Source: Nitzschia sp. pyKryTriq1 (lineage: Eukaryota > Bacillariophyta > Bacillariophyceae > Bacillariales > Bacillariaceae). From it: a stretch of 64,000 bases of DNA. The notes beneath the pieces were generated by a model that was not told the origin of the DNA, did no database searches, and saw only the letters and a program-made list of their open reading frames with translations. The stretch covers positions 682,001 to 746,000 of the forward strand of contig OY101124.1 in the NCBI GenBank assembly GCA_956465555.1. The letters are read 5' to 3'. Numbering within the stretch: the stretch's first letter is position 1; every line of letters begins with the position of its first letter. This document shows, piece after piece, positions 42,901 to 53,393 of the stretch. The position numbers and the translations under genes are program-made.

Positions 42901-43898
42901 TGGTCAACATGTGCGCACGAAATTAGGGGATGGCGTCATTGTTGCCGCCCCAGATGGTGATACATCCGCTGGGTCGGGATATCGTGTCAAATTTCCTTTT
43001 GGAATTGGATACGTGCGGCCCCATTCAATCATGCATGAAATCGAGAGCCCAGACGGAACTACGCTTGCTCGACGAGCTGGTACTACGGATCTGGAACATG
43101 TCACAACCGACGAGGCGGCCGTCAGACTTGACAACAAGTTCAAGCTTTTGTTTGGTACCGAGTGCATATACCTGTTCATCAGGCTCTTCAGTTCTCTTGT
43201 CTCGCTTTTGGATGATATCGAGATTTGCATTCGTGACAATCCAACCATGGTCGACCCGAGTACGGAATACTATGATCCAATGAAGTCATCGGACGAAAAG
43301 AAGGCACCCACGTTGGACTTCGCGTCTGTTGTCACAAAATTGAAAAATTTAATCGATGGCAACCTTAGTCCCAAGGACTTTGAATCGTTCTGTCGACGGG
43401 TTGCGCCCGATGATGTTCACAAAATGGCGGCCTTGCCAAAACTTGTTGAGCGAGGCGCCAATACCTTGAAAAAGGTAGCAGAAGAAGACTTATTGCTGCA
43501 GCTATTCGATCATTGCCAGTTTACTGGGGCCGTAAGTATTGCATATTCCAGCCAGGATGACAACTTGTGCTCCATCATCACACTTACATTTGTTTTCCTG
43601 TTTGCAGAATCCCGTTGAGTTAAGGGACAAATGCCTTGCCATTTCTCCTGACGCCGCTTTCCGTATTCAATACAATACAACCAATGGGCGGCTTTACTTT
43701 TCTTACCTTCCCGAAAATGAGACTTTGTCAACTGTTGTGGGAGATGACGATGATGACGACGACGATGATGATGACGAGGCCATGGAAGACGGTGACGTGG
43801 AATCGTCGGAAGATGACGAAGACGAGGACGATGACGTGATGGATGTAGAAGATGAAGAAGAAGATCTACGTCAAGTCAAGCGATCCAAACTGAAGTAG
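39948..43898 (+). CDS. SIN3: SIN3 transcriptional corepressor
   Basis: Four exons (39948-41672, 41740-42826, 42894-43531, 43608-43898) give 1246 residues; all three introns (67, 67, 76 bp) have GTAAG donors and keep frame. PAH1 starts at residue 5 ([20 protein letters not shown]...[20 protein letters not shown]) and PAH2 at about 284 ([20 protein letters not shown]...FTFFLPDA). A Gln/Ala/Pro-rich linker lies between. Next is a diverged third PAH-like region (about 470-560) and the histone-deacetylase-interacting domain ([51 protein letters not shown]). A long acidic Asp/Glu tail (about 1195-1240) ends the protein. SIN3 is a nuclear scaffold that brings HDACs to DNA-bound repressors. PAH1 begins almost at the start Met, so a 5' exon may be missing. 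Parts of the linker (about 40300-40780) are open in other frames, but this frame carries the domains. Confidence 0.95.
41673..41739 (+). other. Intron 1 of SIN3
   Basis: Donor GAAGAG|GTAAGT, acceptor CTATACAG|ATTCTG, 67 bp, phase 0, with a T-rich tract before the acceptor. Confidence 0.9.
42827..42893 (+). other. Intron 2 of SIN3
   Basis: Donor GAAAT|GTAAGT, acceptor CTCGGCAG|ATACCA, 67 bp. It splits a Tyr codon. Confidence 0.85.
43532..43607 (+). other. Intron 3 of SIN3
   Basis: Donor GGGGCC|GTAAGT, acceptor GTTTGCAG|AATCCC, 76 bp, phase 0. Confidence 0.9.
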
Positions 43899-44587
43899 TC
43901 ACCCTCTGCGAGAATAATCCAAGCGATCAACCAGAGGAAGAGTGTAAAGTGTTTGTAATGGGGTTACTTTTAAAGCAAATAATCGCAGTTGTGACATTAT
44001 CTCGATTTTGGATACACAGTACCGTAACCTACTCTCTACTACACTTTTGTAGTACTACTAATACTACCTAGTAGTAGCAGAGTTAGAGACCATATCGTAA
44101 AGCAGCGACTCTCTACTACTACTAGTAGCTACTTGAGTACAAGTACGGTACCGGTACCGGTAGAGAAATAGCATATCCCACCATGACTTGCACGGGAGCA
44201 CAGACCAGCGCGGCTGCCAGCGCGGCGGTCACGAGGCGAGCGATCCTCGCGAGCGAGGCACGCGACATGGTGACGTCATCAGCAATGTTGAGGACTGCAT
44301 ACTGTACCCAGTACTGGTACCAGGTGTACTGCCGCACCAGTACCAGGTAACGGTACTTTACCGGTAGTACATACCAGTATCATACGTCATCGCAAAGAAA
44401 AAAATAATAATGAAGTTGCCGCCGATGGATGGGACCACGACCGCACGACGACGAAGCCGGAGGACGACGGTGGGTCGCGATTTTCTTCAACCGAAACGAA
44501 GAAACAATGAAACAAGACGACGTTGACAACAAGCCGTGATCCTCCTCAATTTACTGCCGCATCTTCTTCGTCGTACTGTATACAAAT
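43899..44587. other. Intergenic 0.7 kb with simple repeats
   Basis: (TAC/TAG)n-like simple sequence at 44030-44135 and dense GTACCGGTACC words at 44145-44160 and 44305-44380. No coding frame is supported. The last 150 bases are the 5' region of the DUF1995 gene. Confidence 0.5.
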
Positions 44588-45688
44588 ATGAGACAGCTTT
44601 CGTCAGCTTCCACAATTCTTTTTGCACTAGCATCGGCCGTCGCAAGCGAGGCCTTCCTGGCGACTTCTCCCCAACATTTCCATCCAAAAGAACTCCTGGT
44701 GAAACCATTGCATATCTTCAAAAGTGCCAACAATGCGCAAGGATTGACACCATTACCTCCCGATATAAGCCCATTTTCAAAAACAAGCTCCAAGCGACGA
44801 GATGTCCAAGCCGATTTCCGAAAACTCGCACTAGGTAGCTTCCAACAAGCCCTGCAAGATGGAGTCACCCAGATGGAGCTAGAATTTCCTCCTTTACTGG
44901 GCGGCGATAAATCCAAATCACAATTCGATGACTTTGACAATGTCCAAGAACTCAACAAGAACAGAGATTGGTGTATTGAGTGGCTTCCCACCTTGCCCGT
45001 AAAGCCTGTATGGTTCATCTTGCCCGATCTGAAAGAGGTTGAGCTCGCGAAAGAGGAGTGGGGCGGTCAACGGTATCGACAGGCAGCACAATTCACGAGC
45101 ATTGAAGCAGTCACAAATCATTACTACGAAATTGTCGGCGGGAAAGTATCATACAACAAACCCTGGGGTGCTACTTTTGCGTCAGGAATGAGCTCCTTGT
45201 TGGGTGGTGGCAACGGCGACGCCGGATTGTTGGGAGACCAAGGCGCCCTGGATCCCTTGGAGGGCGACGCTCCCGCGAAACTCCACCTGGTCTGCCAACC
45301 CGGCAACGGAGGTCCAGTAGAAGATTGGGTGAACGTCAAGGCACTGCACGAAGCCGCAGGTTCCACCACGCCCACCTGTATTGTCAATGGTGCTCTCGAC
45401 AAGGTGCGAGATGGATATTATCCCGGCCTGATTTTCCCGAAATTGGCAACGACGTTTGACTTCTATCGACAATTTGAAGCGGTCTTGTTCTTGAAACCAA
45501 TTTCAGATAAGGGCGTCTATGGATGGCTCTTTCGTGTTTACCCGGAACCATGGCAAGTCGTACTGCAAACGCCCCGACGCGACGAGAAAAAGGAAGAAGT
45601 TGTCATTGACGACACCGTAGTGTTGGTCTCGGAGAGGAGGCCCTCCTACACTGAGTGCGTACAAGCCTTATTGAGTGGATCGAAGTAA
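44588..45688 (+). CDS. DUF1995-family plastid protein
   Basis: A 366-residue single-exon protein. It starts MRQLSSASTILFALASAVASEAF, a signal peptide with an SEAF site close to the ASAF plastid import motif. The body matches DUF1995: DFRKLALGSFQQALQDGVTQ then MELEFPPLLGG, with FDDFDNVQELNKNRDWCIEW and PVWFILPDLKEVEL after it. The family is found in plastids and cyanobacteria and in plants includes proteins tied to photosystem assembly; no catalytic residues are known. A Gly-rich insert sits at about residues 198-225 (GMSSLLGGGNGDAGLLG). Function cannot be stated beyond plastid biogenesis or housekeeping. Confidence 0.8.
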   Translation: MRQLSSASTILFALASAVASEAFLATSPQHFHPKELLVKPLHIFKSANNAQGLTPLPPDISPFSKTSSKRRDVQADFRKLALGSFQQALQDGVTQMELEFPPLLGGDKSKSQFDDFDNVQELNKNRDWCIEWLPTLPVKPVWFILPDLKEVELAKEEWGGQRYRQAAQFTSIEAVTNHYYEIVGGKVSYNKPWGATFASGMSSLLGGGNGDAGLLGDQGALDPLEGDAPAKLHLVCQPGNGGPVEDWVNVKALHEAAGSTTPTCIVNGALDKVRDGYYPGLIFPKLATTFDFYRQFEAVLFLKPISDKGVYGWLFRVYPEPWQVVLQTPRRDEKKEEVVIDDTVVLVSERRPSYTECVQALLSGSK

Positions 45689-47137
45689 GAGGTCAATACG
45701 CAACAATAGACTAGTCCCGGTCGGTGACTACTCTACTAGACTTTTTGTAGACTAAAACTACCGTACCTGCTGCCTGCTAAAAATGTGAGCGAAATCTACT
45801 CTACCTGTACGAGCGCAGAGCAAAAGCCTGCGACATTTTTTCGGGGGTGGGGGAGAAAAATAGACCCTCAGACCCCCAAGTATTTTCGCTATTACAGTAC
45901 CTGCGGTAACTGTGCTGTTTCTGCCTGTTTCATGCGGTTCATGATGATGATGATGATGATGACGATGATTGTTCGAATATCTATCTACAACGGACGATCA
46001 TGGAATGACGGACGGACGCGACCAGCGTTCACGATTACGCACGATTACGTTCGACGCACGTTTCGACCACGACTCAGAGATTCATTCTAAGACTCTCGGA
46101 GACAGTCTATGAGGTGTCCGCACCACAAGTGCTGGACAGTCCACGCGGGTGAAGACTGCAGGTTGAAGAACCCCGGACCCGACAAGTTCAAGGGTTCGAA
46201 GACCGGTTGGCCGAAGAAGAACAACAACATCGATCGCCGCGACGATGCATCTAGGGTCCTGGCCACCGTCTTGTTTTTCACCGCCGTTAGAATCGCTTTA
46301 TTGATAGAACCGGTCAACATTAATTAATGTGCGCGACTTCTCCCTTTCAAAAACTCCCGCGCTTTATTGTCCCGCCAGTTTGCCGAATTCAAATATTCCG
46401 CGCGAACCTCTGCCAATACCGCGCATTCATGCTGGTATCGCGCCAAAATAACTGTGTTTGCAGTTTTTGATATTTGCTTAGGCCAAGTCAACCTCGGTAT
46501 CGCAAATCCCAACTTCGGAATTCTAGATTAATTAGCTTTAAAAACCCGCCCGCCATCCCTTCACACCTTGACAAGGACGAGGCAAGGAGATGTACCCAAG
46601 GGTATCCCCGAGAGAGGACGATCTGCTACGCAAATCGGAATCGATCAGGGGCATAGGCCAACGAATTATTTCACTAACAGTACTATACCATCGGTCTACA
46701 ATGTCCGAGAGAGTTGAGGGTTTGTTGGCGCCTGCGCCACTTCGTTATCCCACAGTCAAATTAGTCCTTTAGCCCGAATCCCTGAGCCGCTAGCCACTGC
46801 CTAGAACTCACGGATTTTAACAGATGATTATTCATGGTTCATGGTTCATGGTCGAACTTTGGTACCGGTAGCAGAACCATCTCTGTCTTCACTCGAACAC
46901 TACAATACCGACAGCTTCCCGTTGCAAACAGATACCAGTGAACTCTTGTTTGTTGCCTTCCAAAGTGTGATCTCAGGACGCTTGCTCCAAAATCGGAATC
47001 GCAACCGAAACGACGACCGTCTCATTTCTTCCTTTCGCCTCCACGACTCAAATCTCGCCAAGGCAAGGGAACGCAAAGCAACGCAGAGCAGCGAACGACG
47101 GCAGATAAAAAATCGTCTCTGACAATAATAATCCATC
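45689..47137. other. Intergenic 1.45 kb with possible decayed element sequence
   Basis: (GAT)n microsatellite near 45943-45968. A 72-codon plus-strand frame at 46109-46327 starts RCPHHKCWTVHAGEDCRLKNPG, a Cys/His pattern that loosely recalls gag zinc knuckles of LTR elements. No other element part is seen, so any such link is a guess at a fossil scrap. 46330-46830 is unlike its surroundings but holds nothing I can name. GGTACC words lie near 46861. Confidence 0.4.
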
Positions 47138-47641
47138 ATGCCTTCTTTGATTTGGGGAGCGGTTTTCCTGTTCCTTCTGCTGGAACTCGCGGTGACTGTT
47201 GTGCTGGCCTTGCCCGTTCCACGCAAAATTCGCAATTTCATTGCCCGTGAGATCTTCAAATTCAATCTAGGTAATCGACTTGCCAAGCCCGTCTTGTACA
47301 TTGGCATTACTCTCAGTCTGGCCCTTTTGGAAAGTTACTTGACTCATCGCCGGATTGTGTCGAGAATGGAAGATGAGCACAATGCTGGGATTTCTTCGAT
47401 CCCTCATCATGACGCCATTTATCATACTCATGATAAAGAACGGAAGTACCGGGCCGAACGAAACATGTATCTGGCGGGCTTTTCCTTGACATTATTGTTT
47501 GTCATTGGAAGAATTACGACATTAATGCAAGAGAGCGTCGAATTAGAAGAAGAGACAGAACGAGTTCAAAAGTTTGTGGCGGATTCTAAAAAAGCAGAGG
47601 CCAAACAACAAACCGCAGTTGGCGACAAGAAGAAAGACTAG
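47138..47641 (+). CDS. BAP31-like ER membrane protein
   Basis: A 167-residue single-exon protein with three TM segments: IWGAVFLFLLLELAVTVVLA (about 5-25), PVLYIGITLSLALLESYLTH (about 49-69) and MYLAGFSLTLLFVIGRITTL (about 109-128). The KYRAERNMYLAGFSLTL block is the family signature of BAP31/BCAP31 and yeast Yet1/Yet3. A charged coiled-coil tail follows (ESVELEEETERVQKFVADSK). It ends KKKD, which gives Lys at -3 and -4, the dilysine ER-retrieval signal seen in BAP31 proteins. Role in other organisms: ER cargo chaperone and sorting factor for membrane proteins. It is convergent with the ceramide synthase. Confidence 0.88.
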   Translation: MPSLIWGAVFLFLLLELAVTVVLALPVPRKIRNFIAREIFKFNLGNRLAKPVLYIGITLSLALLESYLTHRRIVSRMEDEHNAGISSIPHHDAIYHTHDKERKYRAERNMYLAGFSLTLLFVIGRITTLMQESVELEEETERVQKFVADSKKAEAKQQTAVGDKKKD

Positions 47642-48075
47642 TGCCTAGAGTATACTAGAGTCGTGGATGCTGCTGCTGCTGTTGTTGCTGTGGCAAGTTT
47701 CAAGACGATGTCGGTCGTCCTGCAGCGTGATGCCCGTGGACGCGATGAGTTTTTGGCGTTGAACTCCTGTACAACTTCCTCCAAAAATGGGCTCTGTGTG
47801 GTCGAGCAAATGAATTTTTATTCAGAATGATATACCGGTACATACAGCATTGCCTGTGTCGTACGTACGTGCCAAATGATTGAGTAATAGTGAGAGACTA
47901 TTGGTGATGATTCGTTGTTGCTCCAGATGATCTTCACAAAACCCGGTATGCATGTAATTATTTTTACAAAACAGAACTAGTATTATAATATCAACATATT
48001 GGGATGAACAAGCGACTGCTGACTGTCCACCACACTGACTGTAATTGTGCGTGTGCGTGTGCGTGTGCGTGTGTA
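47642..48075. other. Convergent 3' region with TGCG microsatellite
   Basis: The 434 bp between the stop codons of the BAP31-like gene and the ceramide synthase. It contains a (TGC)n run near 47668-47690 and a (GTGTGC)n run near 48047-48072 that abuts the synthase stop codon. No coding frame is supported. Confidence 0.6.
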
Positions 48076-49317
48076 TTATACTGCCTTCTTCTTGTTGCTG
48101 TTCTTGCATCCGGTACCGTTAGCTTGGTGTTCACCCTTTTTGTGTTCGGAAAGATCGTGGGCCTCACCTTTGGACACCAAGACCCATCCCATTTGCAAAA
48201 ACATGGTGAACCATGCCAGATGCAAGACAATCAACAAACCGACTAGCACCACAAAGAAGGGCTTGTAATGGATGTAATAAATGGGATCAATGACACCACT
48301 CTGGCAAACCATCCAACTCTCGTAAATGAGACTCTTGTAAATGACAAATGGCAGAGCTCCCAACCTCGTCAGGCACCATACGAAAACCATGGCGGCAAAG
48401 CAAAGAGCCGTTGTGGTCTTCCATTTAAGAAAGTTGGCAAGTTTGCTCAAATCGACGGGAACATCCGAAATATCGTGTACGAGAAAGACCATACTTCCAA
48501 CACGAGTGAATCGAAAAAAGGAAGACCCAATAATCAACAAGTTGGTGACAACATGGTGAATGAACATTTCTCGAAAGTCCCCTCGAACCGATTTGCTCCA
48601 ACCAAGTGTGGCTGGAATAATACCGTTCGGATTCGGTTGCACTTCAAAGCTCATTTCCAGCAAGCTGACCATGGCATCAATATTGTATGCGGATTGAACC
48701 AAATAGTACCAAACCATTCCTGGTGCGATTTCCTGGTGTGGGTATTTGAGAAACAAACTGGGTGTTCCACCAGCAGTCCACCACTCCTTGTCCCAGAAAT
48801 AATAAATTCCCGCAAGACTGATACAGGAGTGAAATAAAAGCCGAAAGACATATTCTCCAAACTTGACAATGCGAATTTCATTGGTTTTTTCCCAAGTTGG
48901 CCCGTGCGTGTGACGAGCCGCCTTTCGGCCAAGATCTGAGAAGAACGGCAGTAGAATGGCCTTGACTAGACGCAGGATCATAACCAGCACGAACAAAGTC
49001 AAGAGGGAGCTCGGAGTTGTCAAGTCCGCCAAGCTGGTGGACGGCGTTTCAAAGGCAAACTGAGCGAGACTCTGGGCGGAAGGAGTAGAGCCTGTCGCTT
49101 CTAGAAACTCATCATAGGTCGTCAGCTTCGGCAACAGAGCCGTCACCGGTCCCAGCCGAAATTGTTCCGAAAACCAAGCGCCCGATTCGGTCAGGCGACT
49201 CGGTAACAACTTTCGCCATGGTCCACAGCCAAGTGGTTCACAAATCGTGTCGAGCGCATTGTACGCCCAGGTCACAGGTGCGGGAGGGTACCCCGACAAG
49301 TCGTCCAAGCCGTTCAT
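48076..49317 (-). CDS. Ceramide synthase (TLC/LAG1 domain)
   Basis: A 413-residue single-exon protein. An unusually long N-terminal part (about 1-110) precedes the TLC domain. The LAG1 motif is clear: DFREMFIHHVVTNLLI, with the two catalytic-type His residues, then FRFTRVGSMVFLVHDISDVP, with the conserved HD pair, and DLSKLANFLKW. Several further TM segments follow (about 280-380). The C terminus is basic and ends KKAV, with Lys at -3 and -4, a dilysine ER-retrieval signal. The enzyme acylates sphingoid bases with acyl-CoA in the ER. No homeobox-like domain is present. The neighbouring BAP31-like gene also carries a dilysine signal, but that is common for ER proteins. Confidence 0.92.
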   Translation of the reverse strand: MNGLDDLSGYPPAPVTWAYNALDTICEPLGCGPWRKLLPSRLTESGAWFSEQFRLGPVTALLPKLTTYDEFLEATGSTPSAQSLAQFAFETPSTSLADLTTPSSLLTLFVLVMILRLVKAILLPFFSDLGRKAARHTHGPTWEKTNEIRIVKFGEYVFRLLFHSCISLAGIYYFWDKEWWTAGGTPSLFLKYPHQEIAPGMVWYYLVQSAYNIDAMVSLLEMSFEVQPNPNGIIPATLGWSKSVRGDFREMFIHHVVTNLLIIGSSFFRFTRVGSMVFLVHDISDVPVDLSKLANFLKWKTTTALCFAAMVFVWCLTRLGALPFVIYKSLIYESWMVCQSGVIDPIYYIHYKPFFVVLVGLLIVLHLAWFTMFLQMGWVLVSKGEAHDLSEHKKGEHQANGTGCKNSNKKKAV

Positions 49318-50373
49318 TCTGCAATAGATGCCGCGGGGTATTGTGCTGTACTTTATTGACTGTAGTAAACAATGTGGCCCTCACCACAACCCCTGGCTGG
49401 CTGTATGATGTTGTAATTTTTTAACTTTGGTTGGAACACAAAGATAACGAAAGAGAGGAATGCGTGTACTGGTACCGGAATGTACATACGTTTTGCCTTG
49501 TGACGAGAATCATCATCATGTTCCTGTTCATTTTTTTCTTCCGTGTGTTTTTTCATGCCGTACACGTAGAATGAGTACGTTGTCCTACCAATTCCTCGCA
49601 TTGTTTAACCTCATGATGTCATGTGTCGTGGCTCGCGGCGAGCTGGCGGGTGGGCGCGCGCGGGCATGGCAATTTCCAAATTCGACTTGTTAGATTGCAG
49701 TTCCGAATTTCTCTTTGAAACCAAAACTTTACCCGCCATACCGGTACTGTACCTTGCTTGTCTTGTCAAGGCAGAATTCGACATCGACCAGTTCTTTCTG
49801 TATCTCAGAGGGATCACCATGGAAGAGACTACTCGTAGCCTCCAGGTATGCTGTTGCAACACAGCAGTCTTTCCACTTCCAGAGGCTCCTGGCAGCAGTC
49901 TCGTCTGCTTTCGCCTTTCGCCCCTTTTTTCGTCTGTCTTCCCCTCCTCTTGTCTCAATACTACAACCGCCGCGCGCTCCGCTATCCGCCCCCCCCCCCC
50001 CCCCCCCGGCGCGGCGGGGGGGGGCATGCGCAACCCCACCCCACCCCACAAGAGATAAGCGAGAAAGAAAGAATGAGATATTATTGATGACGTCGGCACA
50101 CGACGACACGCGAAAAAAAACGCATGCAAGACAACAACCGATCAGCGCAGAAATGGAGGGAGAAAGCCAAACGCTAACCGCACACGCACTGCCGACTTCT
50201 CCCTTTTAGCCTCCTTCAGCCTTCATCGTCAAGATAAATTGTCTCTTGTATTGTTTCACCATTCGACTGCATTGAAGCAAGAAGCGTTTGATACAACCAA
50301 CCAGCCAGCCAGCCAGCCAGCCAAAGTTCCAACAAAACTCACCATCCAGACACCTGACGGAACAACAAAAACA
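49318..50373. promoter_or_regulatory. Divergent 1.06 kb region with G/C homopolymer hairpin
   Basis: Lies between divergent ceramide synthase and NFU genes, so it should contain both promoters. A C19 run (49989-50007) and a G9 run (50016-50024) surround GGCGCGGC and could form a very stable hairpin. CAGC repeats occur near 50300-50323. Short frames on both strands here are low complexity and not called. Confidence 0.4.
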
Positions 50374-51295
50374 ATGAGATCTTTCGCAGTATTCGTTTCC
50401 TTTTCTTTTACATCCGTCGTCACGGCGTTTACCCTCGTCCCGCACCCGCGGTCGACAACGACGACGAGAGCAACTATACCAACAACTCGTCTATTGGACA
50501 CGATTGTCTCTCCGTTTGACAACAGTGGCAGTAGTAACAGTGAGGAAGGAGGCGATGAACCAGTGGCGACTCTCCCGGACATGTCCGACAAGGGACCCTT
50601 GGAATTGACCTGGGAAAACGTGGAACTTGTTTTGGACGATATGCGGCCCTATTTGATTCAAGACGGAGGCAATGTTGCCATTACGGATATTGATGGACCT
50701 GTTGTCTTATTAGAATTGCAAGGAGCTTGTGGAACCTGTCCATCCTCGACGGTACGTGTTGCGTGTTACGTGTTACGTGTAGTATGTGAATGAATGAATG
50801 AATTGACTTCGTTCGTGCCGGAAGAAAGAATATACGGGCATAAAATGTTCGGAAACGCTGGATTGCCAAGTCGCAACGGTATCAACGGCAGGCATACATT
50901 CAGTGGATGCATGATGTGATACTGACGCGCTTGTTGTCTCTATTCTTTTTCGTTTCGTTGTGTTCCAGCAAACATTGAAAATGGGTTTGGAACGAGGCTT
51001 GAAGGAGCGAATCCCCGAAATTCAAGAAGTGATTCAAAGCATGCCCCAGGGACCGCCTCTAGAAGAAGAACAAGTGAATGTTGTGTTGGATGGGGTCCGA
51101 CCCTTTTTGCAAGTGGCCGGAGGAAATATTGACATTGATCGCATCGAAGGTGTGGATGGATTGCAGCCAACCATTTGGTTGGATATGCAAGGAGCAAGTG
51201 CGAGTCTCAACTCGGTCAAGTTGGAAATTGCGCAACGCTTGCAGCGACATTTCATGATGCCGGGACTTCATGTCGAATGGATCGGTGATTTGTAA
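50374..51295 (+). CDS. Plastid NFU iron-sulfur scaffold protein
   Basis: Exons 50374-50751 and 50969-51295 give 234 residues; the 217-bp intron (GTACG...TTCCAG) keeps phase 0. The N terminus [20 protein letters not shown] looks like a signal peptide with a TAF site, so plastid import is likely. The first NFU domain (about 78-145) has [14 protein letters not shown] with the cluster-binding C119 and C122, followed by [15 protein letters not shown] second NFU-like domain (about 160-232) repeats the fold but has [12 protein letters not shown] in place of the CxxC, so it cannot bind a cluster by those residues. This matches the two-domain chloroplast NFU1-3 type of plants. Function: transfers Fe-S clusters to photosystem I and other plastid proteins. 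Confidence 0.92.
50752..50968 (+). other. Intron in the NFU gene
   Basis: Donor CGACG|GTACGT, acceptor GTTCCAG|CAAACA, 217 bp, phase 0. It falls directly after the CxxC motif and contains GTTAC and GAAT repeats. Confidence 0.85.
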
Positions 51296-51653
51296 ATGTA
51301 AGATTTCCTACGAATATTGTATTAAAAACGAAAAACGAGTGCACAAGCAGACAAGACGGACTCTCGGCATAGTTGGAAGTAAAATGATATTTCACATTAA
51401 AAAACTGAGGTGTTCCTGATTTATGTCATTCTATTAATATTTGTTGTTCATCAATCAGAACATAATTTGCGGTCTACTCGTACTCCACAATAACACAGTC
51501 GTGGAAGGCGGATCATGGTTGATGCTTTACTATTTCTCGGGCCACTTCTACGAGTGCAGTACTAGCAACGTTGGCTGCCTGCTGATCAGATACTGGGCAA
51601 TTTTCTCTGCAGAGCCTACAGGATAACTTCTTAATAGTGTGCTTCCAACGTGA
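51296..51653. other. Convergent 3' region, 358 bp, nothing coding
   Basis: AT-rich spacer between the NFU stop and the stop of the methyltransferase-like gene. No repeat or RNA gene is seen. Confidence 0.6.
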
Positions 51654-52865
51654 TTATACCCAAAAATGGGCTGGAACACCTCGTTCTCGTAGCCCAAAAA
51701 ATAGCTCGAATGAATCGCTGAGACTTCCCTTCATTGCCGATCGCCATATCTTCGACATTTCCTTCATGTGCACGTGATGCTCAAAGTAGAATTGGTCGAC
51801 AAGTTTTGCAAGGCTTTTGTCCTCTAACAGTTGTTTTGCCAAGGGTAATTCGATACTAGCAGTATCAATATCCAACTTGATGACTACAAAATCGTCCTCC
51901 TTGAAATTGCGCAAAATGGAATGAAGAGGGTTCAACTTTCCGTCCTTCTGGCTCTCCACTCCAGTATTGATCCAATGATACGAGCTTATATATTTTTCTG
52001 GTAGAAGATTCTTGAAAACTTCGTCCGGACTGTTGAACTTGGCCTCAAACCCGTAGATATGATCAAATCGAATCCCAAACTTTTCGTACATGCGTAGAAG
52101 ATACGCAATGGGATTTTCGTCAACGTGTAGTAGGGGATCGTCTTGGTCATTATGATAAGAAAGCGAAGCACCCATATCGATCAGAACAGTAGTCGAATGT
52201 GGATGTATTTTGTTGCACATGGCCTCGAAATCATGTACCATATAGTTCATATTCATCAAGTATCCCCGGTCGGAACAAAATCGAGGATGTCGCATTGGCG
52301 TAGTCAAGGGTTCTAGATATCCTGACGACGATAATGACACTTGCCCACTCTTGGAAAAGATTTCCTTCACGCCACCGGGCCCCAATTTTACTTGTTCACA
52401 GATACGTGTCATTGATTCGATGGAGGAAGCATTTCTCTTTAAGTTTCTCACATCCGCGTTGAGGTCGGGAAAGTTTTGGACCAATTTCTGATATGCATCG
52501 AGATCTTTGAGAAATGCTTGTAGATCGTGATACAACGAGTGCGAAGGGTCGGTCCAAATCATGCAGCCAGGTGGGTTTTTTTCGCTGGTCCATCCAAAAT
52601 CTTGTAAATGATCCATGATGTACTTTTCGACTGGCGCAGGGACGTATGGTACCTTGTGGTCATCTTGGAATTTCTTCTTTCGTCTGAGCAAAGCAGGACT
52701 CAATCTTTCCATAGTGGGACCACGACGGGCCTCATCCTCACAACTACTGTCTAGTAAAAGGTATCGCGTGTGGGTCACAAAAATATTGACAGCGGTGGCG
52801 ACGAACAACAATCCTGCCATCCGAAATCTGCACCTCGAGACATTTGTTGAATACCCCTTCATCAT
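51654..52865 (-). CDS. FkbM-like methyltransferase domain protein, type II membrane
   Basis: 403 residues from the ATG at 52865 (two codons into the longest open frame, which begins with GTG). A short N terminus leads to one hydrophobic segment (RMAGLLFVATAVNIFVTHTR, about 15-34), so it is probably a Golgi/ER signal-anchored protein. The C-terminal half has a class-I methyltransferase-like fold: STTVLIDMGASLSYH as motif I (about 223-237), then DHIYGFEAKF, and FVVIKLDIDTASIELPLAKQ, which matches the FkbM signature LDIEGAE-like strand. FRFF-like Cys residues are few. The family methylates sugars or small molecules. Substrate unknown; diatom genomes carry many such anchored proteins. Confidence 0.65.
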   Translation of the reverse strand: MMKGYSTNVSRCRFRMAGLLFVATAVNIFVTHTRYLLLDSSCEDEARRGPTMERLSPALLRRKKKFQDDHKVPYVPAPVEKYIMDHLQDFGWTSEKNPPGCMIWTDPSHSLYHDLQAFLKDLDAYQKLVQNFPDLNADVRNLKRNASSIESMTRICEQVKLGPGGVKEIFSKSGQVSLSSSGYLEPLTTPMRHPRFCSDRGYLMNMNYMVHDFEAMCNKIHPHSTTVLIDMGASLSYHNDQDDPLLHVDENPIAYLLRMYEKFGIRFDHIYGFEAKFNSPDEVFKNLLPEKYISSYHWINTGVESQKDGKLNPLHSILRNFKEDDFVVIKLDIDTASIELPLAKQLLEDKSLAKLVDQFYFEHHVHMKEMSKIWRSAMKGSLSDSFELFFGLRERGVPAHFWV

Positions 52866-53393
52866 TCCCACAGATGATATGCTATTCGTCTCTTTGATTT
52901 TCGAAAGATATGAAGCCAGTGGTGATGGTAAATTTTTTCCAAGTTCCTCAAATCGTAATCATCATCATCATCGTCAACACAAACTAGACTAGGAGACTAC
53001 TCGTAGAGCTAAGAGGAGGGCGATGCAGATTGATGATATTTTTTTCAAAATTCGGCTTTGGACCGTTGAGACGGTTGAGACAATAACATGGTGCAGGAAG
53101 CAAAAGCACAGGCGCCCACATTTGAAAGCAGAACTTACATTCGAGTGGGTCACGATTTCATGAAGCATTGTATCAATTAAAGTCATTTCACCGATCGGAT
53201 ATGGCAGATGGCAGACCTTTTATTCGGCATTCGGCATCCTGCTTGTGGTCTCATCGAACACCCGCTGCTTCTGTTGTTCAGGTCGACAATTGCATCACAG
53301 TATTGTCCAAAAGGGTGATACTATACCAAAAGCTGCTGCCATTCTGTAAAGGGAGGATTCATCGAAACCACCGCATACAAGTATCCAATCACC
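52866..53393. promoter_or_regulatory. Divergent region, 0.5 kb
   Basis: Separates the divergent FkbM-like and FKBP genes. It has a (CAT)n run near 52960-52973. No named promoter element. The label is positional. Confidence 0.35.

Noticed and set aside
46109-46327. 72-codon frame with a Cys/His cluster, perhaps an LTR-element scrap
   Set aside because: The Cys spacing does not match a standard zinc knuckle and no other element part or terminal repeat is seen.
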